From Chlamydiota bacterium (GTDB lineage: Bacteria; Chlamydiota; Chlamydiia; Chlamydiales; JAAKFR01), in NCBI GenBank assembly GCA_021772465.1, contig JAJFLX010000017.1:198531-262530 (forward strand): DNA of 64,000 bases. Reading direction: 5' to 3'. Positions 33,512 to 41,499 of the stretch are shown here, one piece after another. The translations under genes were made by a program, and so were the position numbers. The notes below the pieces were generated by a model that was not told the DNA's origin, did no database searches, and worked only from the letters and a program-made list of their open reading frames with translations. How positions within the stretch are numbered: position 1 is the stretch's first letter; every line of letters begins with the position of its first letter.

Positions 33512-33967
33512 ATGGAAATCCAAAGCTCTGTTTTTCAGGAGGGAGAGGCGATCCCAGCAAAATATACATGTCAAGGGGTCGACATCAACCCTCCTCTCTC
33601 TATTTCAGGGGTTCCAACAGAGGCTAAAAGCCTCGCTTTGATTGTTGACGACCCCGACGTCCCCGCCTATTTACGTGAAGATCGCATGTGGGTGCATTGG
33701 GTCATCTTCAATATTTCACCCCGTGTTGAACTGATTCACGAGGGCGTCTCTGAACCTCTTGGGGTTAATGGATCCAATACAGGGGGAGAAAACCGCTACA
33801 TGGGTCCCTGTCCTCCCGATCGCGAACATCGTTACTTTTTCAAACTCTATGCGCTCGATTGCAAGCTAGATCTTCCTGAAGGGAGTTCAAAAGACCAGGT
33901 CCTCGCAGCCATGGAAGAGCACGTGCTGGCAGAGGCCGAGCTTATGGGACGGTACGAGAAATCTTAA
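33512..33967 (+). CDS. ybhB: YbhB/YbcL family (PEBP-like) protein
   Basis: The 151-residue product belongs to the bacterial phosphatidylethanolamine-binding/Raf-kinase-inhibitor-like family. Marks are CQGVDINPPLSISGVP, LALIVDDPDVP, WVHWVIFNI and GPCPPDREHRYFFKLYALD. The biochemical role is not settled. The start is ATG 33512; the longer frame runs into the promoter. In C. trachomatis a YbcL gene (CT736) adjoins the SET gene CT737, and here they are convergent with a 26-base overlap of their 3' ends. Confidence 0.92.
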   Translation: MEIQSSVFQEGEAIPAKYTCQGVDINPPLSISGVPTEAKSLALIVDDPDVPAYLREDRMWVHWVIFNISPRVELIHEGVSEPLGVNGSNTGGENRYMGPCPPDREHRYFFKLYALDCKLDLPEGSSKDQVLAAMEEHVLAEAELMGRYEKS

Positions 33968-34574
33968 GTTTTTTCCGCTCTCTCCAATAAATATCTCCGT
34001 AGTCATAGGTAAGTTGTTCTCCTGCCACAATCTCTTTGATGGTGCGTAAAACAATGCGGAAAATTCCCTCGTAAAACACTGCAATCGCTTCGCAGTTTGG
34101 CTCATCGCTGTGGTTGATAAACCGTGTGTAGTTCCCTCGATCTTTGCTGTCGATAGTGTAGAGCCCCCATCCTAGCCACTCTTTTGGGTACATGAAGCAG
34201 TAGTCATTAATGTCAGGAAAAAGGCGGCTTCTCTTTCGAAGTAGACCCGCATACTCACCAATGAAGCTCCACGGTTTCAAAGGAGATTCGGCAAAGAGGC
34301 CATACCCTATTTTTTGGTCAATCCAGCGGATACTAAGCGGGGGAGAGAAGGCTTGCATGAGCTCGCGTGTATGGTAGTGGCCAAGCCAAAAAGCTAGGGA
34401 GCTTATCTTGTCTTTGCTTTGCGCTTTAGCACACTTTTTTTTGATCTCTTGCTCGGTTTTCCAGTCTGCAAAGGTGAGCTTGGGAAGGTAGTCAACTTGA
34501 AAGAGCGCTTCAAAGCGCTCGTGAGAAAGGGGCAGGGGTGGAGTTTCCGCTTGATGCGAAGCAAAGAGCTGCAT
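33942..34574 (-). CDS. SET-domain protein methyltransferase (NUE-like)
   Basis: The 210-residue product has a C-terminal SET domain: GYGLFAESPLKPWSFIGEYAG, NYTRFINHSDEPNCEA (the NHS-x-x-PN motif) and LTYDYGD. The C. trachomatis counterpart by position and family, CT737/NUE, is a secreted enzyme reported to methylate host histones. The N-terminal 90 residues hold no signal peptide and may be a type III signal or regulatory region. The start ATG 34574 shares a base with the yycJ stop (TGATG). Same order as CT737-CT738-CT739. Confidence 0.9.
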   Translation of the reverse strand: MQLFASHQAETPPLPLSHERFEALFQVDYLPKLTFADWKTEQEIKKKCAKAQSKDKISSLAFWLGHYHTRELMQAFSPPLSIRWIDQKIGYGLFAESPLKPWSFIGEYAGLLRKRSRLFPDINDYCFMYPKEWLGWGLYTIDSKDRGNYTRFINHSDEPNCEAIAVFYEGIFRIVLRTIKEIVAGEQLTYDYGDIYWRERKKLKISRTVP

Positions 34575-35347
34575 CAGAAGAAAACCCTCTCTCCAATCTC
34601 CTTTTGAGGAGCAACGGCAAGTGGGATATCCTTTCCTATGGCCGATCGCGTCCATTGAAGGGCTGTTTCAGGAGCGTTGCACTCTTCTGAGAGGTGAGCG
34701 AGATGGATGTGTTTGATCTTCTCATCGAGAATTTCTGTAAGCAGCTGGGCGCAAGATTCATTTGAAAGGTGGCCACTTCTTCCCAGCACACGTTGCTTGT
34801 AGATCATAGGCCTTGCGCAAGCATGGACCATAGAGGGCTCATGATTCGATTCCAAAACAAGGTAGTCACACGATTGCAGATGGCTGCGCACCAAAGTGGT
34901 CGGATAACCAAGATCTGTGCAGACTCCGAGCTTGATACCATCAATTTGCAGCGTAAATCCCACGGGGTCCACGGTGTCGTGCTGTATGCTGAAGGGGTGC
35001 ACCTCAATCCCATTGAAGGAGAATTTTTCTCCTGTTGTAAAGAGAGTAAATTCGGGACACTTCCCTAAGGAGCGGTAGATTCCTTTGGCTGTTTCTGTGT
35101 TGGCAAGTACAGGAATCTTGTAGCGAAAAGCGAGTGTCTTGAGACCAATGATGTGGTCAGCATGGTCGTGGGTCACTAAAATAGCATCGATCTCTTCGAG
35201 CTGAACTCCTATGCTCTCGAGTCTCTCTTTAGTTGCCTTTCCGCTGATCCCCGCATCGATGAGGATTTTGGTCTTGTGAGTTCCCAGGTAAGTGGAATTC
35301 CCTTTCGATCCGGAAGCTAGAGGGCAGTATCCCTCCATAGAGTTCAA
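34574..35347 (-). CDS. yycJ: YycJ/WalJ-like metallo-beta-lactamase fold hydrolase
   Basis: The 257-residue product is a metallo-beta-lactamase superfamily hydrolase of the WalJ/YycJ group, linked in other bacteria to cell-wall and DNA-repair phenotypes. Marks are CPLASGSKGNSTYLG at the start, the metal site THDHADHI (HxHxDH), and downstream His/Asp ligands in PFSIQHDTVDPVGF and CTDLGYP. Length is normal. ATG 35347 overlaps the ftsK stop by four bases, and the SET-domain gene follows with one shared base, so all three are coupled. Confidence 0.92.
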   Translation of the reverse strand: MNSMEGYCPLASGSKGNSTYLGTHKTKILIDAGISGKATKERLESIGVQLEEIDAILVTHDHADHIIGLKTLAFRYKIPVLANTETAKGIYRSLGKCPEFTLFTTGEKFSFNGIEVHPFSIQHDTVDPVGFTLQIDGIKLGVCTDLGYPTTLVRSHLQSCDYLVLESNHEPSMVHACARPMIYKQRVLGRSGHLSNESCAQLLTEILDEKIKHIHLAHLSEECNAPETALQWTRSAIGKDIPLAVAPQKEIGERVFF

Positions 35348-37542
35348 TCCTTTTGCGGGTAGAAAATTTTCCGCGGCTTTGCTCCCTCTGAGGGGCCAAT
35401 AATGCCGCTTGCTTCTAGCTGGTCCATCAAGCTAGCGGCGCGAGCATAGCCGACCTTCAATTTTCTTTGCAAAAAGGTTGTTGAGGCATTGCCTGTTTCA
35501 AGGACAAGAGATTTTGCATCGTCGTAATAGGGGTCAGACTTCTCGCTCATATCACCCCCTCCAGTTTCAAACGTGCCTCGAAAATTGTCAAAGGAGGGGA
35601 TCACATAGTTTGTCGACGCTTGAGAGCAGGCGTAGTGGATCACCTGATTGATATCATCATCGCGGATGAAAGCACCCTGGGCGCGAATGAGATTAGAGGT
35701 GCCAGGAGGAAGAAAGAGCATGTCACCATTGCCCAAAAGAGTTTCAGCGCCGTTTTCATCGATGATGATTTGGCTGTTGATACGGCTAGAAACCTTGAAG
35801 GCGATGCGGCAAGGGAAGTTTGCTTTGATGAGTCCTGTAATCACCTCGCGAGAAGGGCGTTGGGTGGCGAGGATCAGGTGAATTCCTACAGCCCGCGCCA
35901 TTTGTGCGATCCTCGCGATAGGGGTCTCAATATCGCTTGAAGCGACCATCATCAAGTCAGCTAACTCATCGATGATCGCAACAAGGTAGGGGAGACGCTC
36001 GGGAATATCGAGGTCGATCTCCTCTTCAAGCTGCTTGTTGATTTTACGGGTATTAAACCCTTGAATATTGCGTATTCCCAAGAGGCGGAGGATCTCATAG
36101 CGCCTCTCCATCTCTTTCACAAGCCAGCCGAGCGCGGCGCAAGCCCCCCCTGGCTCGGTGATGACAGGAGCGAGCATGTGTGGAAGGTGCGTATAAGCGG
36201 TGAGCTCTACTTTTTTAGGGTCGACCATCATCAACTTGATCTCGTCTGGTTTCGCATTCATCACCACTGACATGACAATGGTATTGATGCATACGGATTT
36301 TCCAGATCCCGTCGCACCAGCGATAATGAGGTGCGGCATTTTGGTTAAATCAGCCCATACCTCATTCCCATTCACTTGCTTGCCGAGAAGAAGAGGGATG
36401 GTGCATTTTTTCTTGCTTCGGCTGTAGCTATCTAACATCTCACGAAAGCTCACCTCTTGAGGCTCAGGGTTGGGTACTTCAATACCAACGGCGGCTTTTC
36501 CTGGAATGGGTGCGATGATACGAATGGAGCGAGCTTGCATGTTGAGAGCAATATCATCTTCGAGGGTCTTGATTTTCTGAACTTTTACTCCAATCGCAGG
36601 GTGCACCTCAAAAGAGGTGACAGTTGGACCACAGTGGATATCACCTACTTTAGCCTCGATGCCAAAGCTGAGAAGGGTCTCTTCGAGCACAGAGGCTTGT
36701 TTTTTAAGATTGCTCTTCAAAGTGGAGAGATCAACAGGGGGGATTTCAGTTAAAAGCGAAGCCGGCGGCAGTTCGTACTCTTCGAGGGTTTTGCGCATCG
36801 GAGGGCTTTGAAGCGGCTTTTTTTTTGCCGGGGGTTGGATATTGATGTGGGTCTTTCGCTTGAGCGGGTCCTCTCGCGCGAGGGGGGGAGGTGACTCTTG
36901 AACAGGGGCTGTACGCACTAAAACAGGCTGAGGCCTAGATCTTGGGCGGACTAGCCATCTGTAAAAGGTTTTGAGCTTGCTCAGAAAAAAAGAGAAGTTG
37001 AGCTCAAACAACATAAAAAGAGAGAAGCCGAGTAGAGTGCTGGCAATGAGAAAAGTCCCTATCGCTCCTAAAAAGCGTTTGAGGTTGATTGAGGTGTCAA
37101 TATAGAGGTGGTGAAGAGGAACGCCTCCGAGGTAGCTTCGGAACTTGTCGGGGTCATAAAAATCGCCACGAGGGTAGTAATCTGTATGGACCCACGAGAC
37201 AAACCAGTGCCCAATCAACCCACTGGCTTGCACGCACAAGAGGGAGAGGGAGATTAAGCCAAGTGCAAAATAGAGTCCTTTGATTTTATCCAAAGGATTG
37301 TGTTTAAGCAAGCGCCAGGCCATCCAGCCACAAAATAGGGGTAAGGTCACGCTTGGAAGTCCAAGGAGGTAGTTGCAAGCCCAAGCAGCAATGTGTCCAA
37401 TAAGTCCCAGCCAATTGGCCGTCGAATCCCCATTTCTATAGCTAATCAAGCTGAGTGCAAAAAAAAGCGCAATAGCTAGGAAAAGAGTCCCTTGGATTGA
37501 ATCAGGAAGGGCGGGAAGGGCTTTTTTTGTCTTTCGCTTCAT
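35344..37542 (-). CDS. ftsK: DNA translocase FtsK/SpoIIIE
   Basis: FtsK pumps DNA during chromosome segregation. The 732-residue product has four N-terminal membrane spans (about 15-185), a Pro-rich linker (about 205-265), the motor with Walker A AGATGSGKSV and Walker B-like YLVAIIDELADLMM, then a winged-helix gamma domain (about 665-732, VGYARAASLMDQLEASGIIGPSEG) that reads orientation sequences. Retention in an organism group dividing without a complete FtsZ system is a known chlamydial trait. ATG 37542 lies six bases after TATATA and has no Shine-Dalgarno. Confidence 0.96.
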   Translation of the reverse strand: MKRKTKKALPALPDSIQGTLFLAIALFFALSLISYRNGDSTANWLGLIGHIAAWACNYLLGLPSVTLPLFCGWMAWRLLKHNPLDKIKGLYFALGLISLSLLCVQASGLIGHWFVSWVHTDYYPRGDFYDPDKFRSYLGGVPLHHLYIDTSINLKRFLGAIGTFLIASTLLGFSLFMLFELNFSFFLSKLKTFYRWLVRPRSRPQPVLVRTAPVQESPPPLAREDPLKRKTHINIQPPAKKKPLQSPPMRKTLEEYELPPASLLTEIPPVDLSTLKSNLKKQASVLEETLLSFGIEAKVGDIHCGPTVTSFEVHPAIGVKVQKIKTLEDDIALNMQARSIRIIAPIPGKAAVGIEVPNPEPQEVSFREMLDSYSRSKKKCTIPLLLGKQVNGNEVWADLTKMPHLIIAGATGSGKSVCINTIVMSVVMNAKPDEIKLMMVDPKKVELTAYTHLPHMLAPVITEPGGACAALGWLVKEMERRYEILRLLGIRNIQGFNTRKINKQLEEEIDLDIPERLPYLVAIIDELADLMMVASSDIETPIARIAQMARAVGIHLILATQRPSREVITGLIKANFPCRIAFKVSSRINSQIIIDENGAETLLGNGDMLFLPPGTSNLIRAQGAFIRDDDINQVIHYACSQASTNYVIPSFDNFRGTFETGGGDMSEKSDPYYDDAKSLVLETGNASTTFLQRKLKVGYARAASLMDQLEASGIIGPSEGAKPRKIFYPQKD

Positions 37543-37548
37543 GCGCTC

Positions 37549-37554
37549 TATATA
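37549..37554 (-). promoter_or_regulatory. Putative -10 element of ftsK
   Basis: TATATA on the minus strand lies six bases before ATG 37542. The region upstream is a T/C-rich tract following tRNA-His, with no good -35 hexamer; the tract may also terminate the tRNA transcript. Confidence 0.4.
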
Positions 37555-37578
37555 TCAAGGAAGGAGGAAAAAAGGAAG

Positions 37579-37653
37579 GGCGAACGACGGGACTTGAACC
37601 CGCGACTTCTGGAATCACAATCCAGCGCTCTAACCAACTGAGCTACGTCCGCC
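37579..37653 (-). tRNA. tRNA-His (anticodon GUG)
   Basis: On the minus strand the acceptor stem GCGGACG pairs with CGTTCGC, with the extra G(-1) at 37653 facing C73 at 37579, the hallmark of histidine tRNA. D arm GCTC...GAGC, anticodon stem CTGGA/TCCAG with GTG at 37618-37616, and T arm GCGGG-TTCAAGT-CCCGT follow. CCA is not encoded. It lies upstream of ftsK on the same strand. Confidence 0.97.
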
Positions 37654-37664
37654 AGCAGTCGAGC

Positions 37665-37694
37665 ATTGTAGCGAGATCACTGAAATAAATGCAA
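37665..37694 (-). promoter_or_regulatory. Putative promoter of tRNA-His
   Basis: On the minus strand TTGCAT (37694-37689), 18 bases and TACAAT (37670-37665) precede the tRNA by 11 bases. Consensus-based inference. Confidence 0.5.
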
Positions 37695-37695
37695 A

Positions 37696-39474
37696 TCATG
37701 GGTTTAAAAAATTCTTTTCAAGTGTGGCTAAGAGAAGAGAGAGTCGTTTGTCTGCTGATAGGATAGCTTTTTCAAGAGCTGGTCGATTGCTCAAGTGGTG
37801 TTTCTCTTTTAAAGCCCCGTAGATTTTGATTTTGGGCTCCGTTCCCGAGGGGCGGATCACGATTTTAGTCCCATCAGAGAGCCAGAATCTGAGTACATTC
37901 GATCGAGGAAAAGCGAGGCTCTCTTTTTTCCCGCTTTCGAGGTGGGTTCTTTCATGAGTGAGGTAGTCTTCTACTCGATCGACTGCGACGCCAGCGATGC
38001 TTTGTGGAGGGTTCTCTCGCAATTTTTTCATCAGTTGACTCATCTTTTCTACCCCAGCCCTCCCTTCGAAATTAAGGGAGATCAATTTCTCGCGGTAGAT
38101 CCCATGCTTTTGGTAGATCTCGTAGAGTAGATCGACCAAGGTTTTTCCCTGCAATTTCATGTGAAGCGCCGCCTCACAGATGCAGGCGGCTGAAACGATA
38201 GCATCTTTGTCTCGAGCATGCGTGCCCAAAAGATAGCCGTAGGACTCTTCTCCACCAAAAAGGTAGTGATGTGAAGCTTGCCCCGCCAGCTCCTCTTTTT
38301 CCCAAGCTGCTATCTTCTCGCCGATGTATTTAAACCCCGTGAGCACATCACAGCACCCAACTTCATAGTGCTCAGCTATAGCAGCAAAAAGCTCAGTGGT
38401 GACAATTGTTTTCACGCACATCGGTTTGGGGGGCATGGTGTGGGTCTCTCTCAGCGAATGGCAGATGTGCTCGAGCAAGATGCAAGCGATTTCGTTTCCG
38501 TTAAAGAAAAATGGCGCACCCTCCTTCCAAGCTACAACGCCAATCCGGTCGGAGTCGGGGTCCGTTGCGAGTAGCAAGTCGCCCTTCACCTCGCGCAGCT
38601 TTTCAATCCCAAGAGCAAGAGCGGCATGATCCTCAGGATTGGGAGTTTTTAGGTTGGGAAAGCTTCCATCTGGGGTAGCTTGCTCTTCAACGAGGGTGAG
38701 CTTTGTAAAGCCCCATTCCTTAAGGGCAGGGGGGACCAAAGTCACTCCGCTGCCAAATAGCGGGGTGTAGACCACGTGGAGTTCTTTCCCTCTCGAATGG
38801 TTGTTTCCAGGGTGGAGCTGGAGGGGGTCAATCGCTTTGAGATAGGCCACGTCTATCTCATCCCCAACTTCGTGAATGGGGGCGAGAAGTTCTGTTTTCA
38901 CCTGGTCTGGCGAAAGGATCTGTTCGACCTCATCGATGATTGCGCGATCATGAGGTGGAAGAACCTGTCCTCCGTAGTCCCAATAGACTTTATAGCCATT
39001 GTAGGCTCTTGGGTTGTGAGAAGCTGTGATCATAATCCCAGCTATCGCTTTTTTGTGTCTCACTCCAAAGGAGACGAGAGGGACGGGTCGAAGCGCTTGG
39101 AACAAATAGACCTCGATCCCATTAGCTGCAAGCACATGGGCAGCTTCTTCTGCAAATTCTTTAGAATGCAAGCGGCAGTCAAATCCAATGACAACGGCAT
39201 GCCGATCTCTTATTAGAGGTTGTTTGTTGATGTAGTTTGCAAGCCCCTGAGTCGCAGAGCCAATTGTGTATCGGTTGAGGCGGTTAGTTCCCACGCCCAT
39301 CAAACTTCGCAGTCCCCCTGTTCCAAATTCGAGCCGTTTGTAGAAGGCATCGATCAACTCATCGGGACTCTCATTTTGAAGACGGCGGATTTCAGCTTTT
39401 GTAGCCTCGTCATAAGCACCATCCAACCAGCTTTGGATGGCAGCCTGTGTTGTCGAGTCGATAGTCTTAACCAT
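37696..39474 (-). CDS. Phosphoglucomutase/phosphomannomutase family enzyme
   Basis: The 592-residue product is an alpha-D-phosphohexomutase. The phosphoserine loop is ITASHNPRAYNGYK with Ser152, the metal loop ATDPDSDRIG lies near residue 300, the sugar-binding loop FGGEESYGYL follows, and the phosphate-binding loop RPSGTEPKIKIYG is near the C-terminus. The length matches the long PGM2/PgcA type and the C. trachomatis protein CT295 (mrsA). It would interconvert glucose 1- and 6-phosphate for glycogen metabolism. Its start overlaps the end of the Mrp-like gene upstream. Confidence 0.93.
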   Translation of the reverse strand: MVKTIDSTTQAAIQSWLDGAYDEATKAEIRRLQNESPDELIDAFYKRLEFGTGGLRSLMGVGTNRLNRYTIGSATQGLANYINKQPLIRDRHAVVIGFDCRLHSKEFAEEAAHVLAANGIEVYLFQALRPVPLVSFGVRHKKAIAGIMITASHNPRAYNGYKVYWDYGGQVLPPHDRAIIDEVEQILSPDQVKTELLAPIHEVGDEIDVAYLKAIDPLQLHPGNNHSRGKELHVVYTPLFGSGVTLVPPALKEWGFTKLTLVEEQATPDGSFPNLKTPNPEDHAALALGIEKLREVKGDLLLATDPDSDRIGVVAWKEGAPFFFNGNEIACILLEHICHSLRETHTMPPKPMCVKTIVTTELFAAIAEHYEVGCCDVLTGFKYIGEKIAAWEKEELAGQASHHYLFGGEESYGYLLGTHARDKDAIVSAACICEAALHMKLQGKTLVDLLYEIYQKHGIYREKLISLNFEGRAGVEKMSQLMKKLRENPPQSIAGVAVDRVEDYLTHERTHLESGKKESLAFPRSNVLRFWLSDGTKIVIRPSGTEPKIKIYGALKEKHHLSNRPALEKAILSADKRLSLLLATLEKNFLNP

Positions 39475-40213
39475 ATGATTGACTTAACAATTTTGATGCC
39501 AATTCATGAAAGGGGCCGGGCTCGGGTTGATGGTAGGCGAAAGGGAGCCCTGAGTCGCCCCCTATGCGAATCGCGTCAAGAAGTGGAAGTGTTGCCAAGC
39601 AAGGGATCTGGAGCTCACCGGCAAGAGCTACCCCCCGATTGCTCCCAAACGGGTAGAAGGTTTGATCTAAAACGGTATAGCTAGAGAAATTTTCAACCAA
39701 GCCGGCGATCGGAATCTCCAACTGCTTGAAGGCATGAATAGCCTTTCTGACATCCATGAGAGCGACTTCCTGAGGCGTTGTCACCATCAGGGCTCCAGCG
39801 ACTGGGGTGAGTTTTTTCAAAGAGAGAGGAACATCCCCTGTACCGGGAGGAAGGTCGATCAAAAGGATGTCTAGATGTGGCCAAGCAACTTCATAGAGGA
39901 GCTTTTGGAGCATAGTATGGAGCATCGGCCCCCTCCAGAGAATCGAGCGCTCCTCTTCGAGAAAAGCTCCAATCGAAAGGGTGTGGATGCCAAATTTCTC
40001 AAAAGGAAGAATCCACTTCTCTTTTTTTTGAGGGGGGATATTTCGCAGTCCCAGCATGATTGGAATGGAGGGACCATAGAGGTCAGCATCAAGAAGACCT
40101 ACTTTAAGCCCTTGACTTGCAAGAGCAATCGATAGATTGACTGCCACAGTCGATTTTCCAACGCCCCCTTTTCCCGCGCCTATGAGAAGGGTTTTTTCAC
40201 TGATTTTTTTCAT
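39467..40213 (-). CDS. mrp: Mrp/ApbC-like P-loop ATPase lacking the CxxC motif
   Basis: The 248-residue product is a MinD/Mrp-type ATPase with the deviant Walker A GAGKGGVGKST (residues 12-22), DADLYGPSIP and the IDLPPGTGDVPLS segment, all typical of Fe-S carrier proteins of the Mrp/NBP35 group. The usual CPxC cluster site after the VENMS-like segment is missing: here VENFSSYTVLDQTFYPFGSNRG contains no cysteine. The N-terminal DUF59 domain of longer Mrp proteins is also absent. Start ATG 40213 overlaps the upstream Cys-cluster gene by 17 bases. Confidence 0.88.
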   Translation of the reverse strand: MKKISEKTLLIGAGKGGVGKSTVAVNLSIALASQGLKVGLLDADLYGPSIPIMLGLRNIPPQKKEKWILPFEKFGIHTLSIGAFLEEERSILWRGPMLHTMLQKLLYEVAWPHLDILLIDLPPGTGDVPLSLKKLTPVAGALMVTTPQEVALMDVRKAIHAFKQLEIPIAGLVENFSSYTVLDQTFYPFGSNRGVALAGELQIPCLATLPLLDAIRIGGDSGLPFAYHQPEPGPFHELASKLLSQSYG

Positions 40214-40631
40214 GGCGCCTGATTTGAACGAGTTGCGTTGTTTCAATCGTCTTTAACGGGATGAGCTCAGCTTCCTTATGGATTCCTTCGCACTGCTTTG
40301 CCGTCTCTTCCCACGCTTTTTTTGAACTCAAATTCTGAGGCCAGAAGGGAAACGTGCGACACTGCGTGGGACGCGCTCCGTAGACTTCACACTGATTCTC
40401 TTTGAGAAAGATGCAGTCGTAGTGCGGCTTCTTTTCTACAAGTGAGTGGCGGCTTCCAACTCTTCGCACGTACTTACGCATAAAAAGTGCTCGAGGGATG
40501 CGAAGAAATGCAGCCATCTCTTCGATCTCTTCCTCATCGATCCAAACATAGCCCGGAGAGCCTGTGCAACACTTCCCGCAACCGGTGCAGGAAAAGGGTA
40601 AACCCTCTGCGTACCAGACCTTCTCATTCAT
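40197..40631 (-). CDS. YkgJ-type cysteine-cluster protein
   Basis: The 144-residue product has the CxxCGxCC pattern near its N-terminus (SCTGCGKCCTG), then YDCIFLKENQC and ARPTQCRTFPFWP, the layout of the YkgJ/UPF0153 family thought to bind zinc or an iron-sulfur cluster. The function is not established. ATG 40631 follows AAGAGGGG at a good distance and overlaps the end of a 35-codon membrane-protein gene by eight bases. Its own end overlaps the Mrp-like ATPase gene, so metal or Fe-S chemistry is a shared theme of this operon. Confidence 0.9.
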   Translation of the reverse strand: MNEKVWYAEGLPFSCTGCGKCCTGSPGYVWIDEEEIEEMAAFLRIPRALFMRKYVRRVGSRHSLVEKKPHYDCIFLKENQCEVYGARPTQCRTFPFWPQNLSSKKAWEETAKQCEGIHKEAELIPLKTIETTQLVQIRRHEKNQ

Positions 40632-40731
40632 CTTCACCCCTCTTCAGGATGTCGCGAACTCCTGCTATGACAAAGAGCAATAGAAAAAATGTGCAGATGA
40701 TAAAAATAACGACAGCTTCACGATCGATCAT
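40624..40731 (-). CDS. 35-residue single-span membrane protein
   Basis: This short frame reads MIDREAVVIFIICTFFLLLF, then VIAGVRDILK and RGEDE, so it is a small protein with one membrane span, an acidic-start and a charged tail. Its ATG (40731-40729) overlaps the stop of the CT296-like gene in an ATGA arrangement, and its stop overlaps the start of the YkgJ-type gene. The exact fit on both sides is strong evidence for a real, translationally coupled gene. The shape recalls small cytochrome-oxidase-associated proteins, but no family can be assigned. Confidence 0.7.
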   Translation of the reverse strand: MIDREAVVIFIICTFFLLLFVIAGVRDILKRGEDE

Positions 40732-41195
40732 TTGTAGACCACTGGGTGAGTTTCTGGGTTTAAAAAGCGAGTCGTAAAAACAAGAAGCAAATAGGGGGTT
40801 TTGGGGTCGAGATCAATTTTAGACTCATCTTTAAAATAGAGTCCATCGCCGACTCTCTCTCCCTCAAGTGGGAGCAGCAGGCCGATGGTATCCTCGCTAA
40901 GAGGCGGGGGCTTTTCTCCTCTTTCGAGAAGGGCATCAGTGAGAAGCCGGATCGGCTTCTTGTCGATCAACTCAGCAGCGATAAGAGCGAAGTGAAATTG
41001 GCGGATCCACTTGAGCAGTTCGGGAAGGGAGCGAAAGAGCTCTCTAGGAGGCATGCCAGGTGTTTGGGTTTGGAGTGCACGCATTTTTTGGTAAAGAGGG
41101 GGGATCGAGGAGGGCGCGACGAGCCTCTCGAACAGAATGTGGCCGTTTAGGTAGAAGAATTTTTGTTGCTCTCTAGCCACTGTGATCCGAGACAT
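40728..41195 (-). CDS. CT296-like protein (Fe/2-OG-oxygenase fold, likely inactive)
   Basis: The 155-residue product has the length and genomic position (between rnc and pgm) of C. trachomatis CT296, whose crystal structure resembles Fe(II)/2-oxoglutarate oxygenases but lacks the metal ligands, and which was once proposed as an iron-dependent regulator (DcrA). The N-terminus (FFYLNGHILFERLVAPSSIPPLYQKM) looks like the start of phytanoyl-dioxygenase-type proteins. I see no HxD...H triad. Identification rests on size, position and this segment. It begins the chain of coupled genes running to pgm. Confidence 0.7.
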   Translation of the reverse strand: MSRITVAREQQKFFYLNGHILFERLVAPSSIPPLYQKMRALQTQTPGMPPRELFRSLPELLKWIRQFHFALIAAELIDKKPIRLLTDALLERGEKPPPLSEDTIGLLLPLEGERVGDGLYFKDESKIDLDPKTPYLLLVFTTRFLNPETHPVVYK

Positions 41196-41213
41196 AGCGA
41201 TGAGTGTAGCTGA

Positions 41214-41438
41214 TCAATCGATAGGAATGCTAGGGAAAATCCTCGGTTTTTTGTTCCCTTTTGTCTCCAAAAGGAGGACCTCCCCCTCCTTTAAAGGAGC
41301 ATCAATGATAGGAAAGCATTGGAGCTCACCCTCATGGTGGGCGATCACCAAATGATTGGTTTCAATTTTTTGTTCGGGTGTGAGGGTCGTTTTCCAAACG
41401 GAAAAGTGGTCATTTTCAAACTGGAGTTGTTTTTTCAT
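41214..41438 (-). CDS. Small protein of unknown function, divergent from rnc
   Basis: From ATG 41438 the product has 74 residues, with a beta-rich look (FSVWKTTLTPEQKIETNHLVIAHHEG, then LKEGEVLLLETKG) that recalls small cupin-like proteins but without a clear metal motif. The longer frame to 41564 crosses the rnc start and is unlikely. It is 61 bases from rnc, divergent, and 18 bases upstream of the CT296-like gene on the same strand, so it may lead that operon. No Shine-Dalgarno seen. Confidence 0.5.
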   Translation of the reverse strand: MKKQLQFENDHFSVWKTTLTPEQKIETNHLVIAHHEGELQCFPIIDAPLKEGEVLLLETKGNKKPRIFPSIPID

Positions 41439-41464
41439 GGACTGGATTAAAATTCCTAGGGGCT

Positions 41465-41493
41465 TTATCGTTCTTCTTTCAATTGGATATACA
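41465..41493 (+). promoter_or_regulatory. Putative promoter of rnc, leaderless type
   Basis: TTATCG (41465-41470), 17 bases, TATACA (41488-41493), then six bases to ATG 41500. No Shine-Dalgarno precedes the ATG. The -35 is weak. Confidence 0.4.
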
Positions 41494-41499
41494 AATCTC

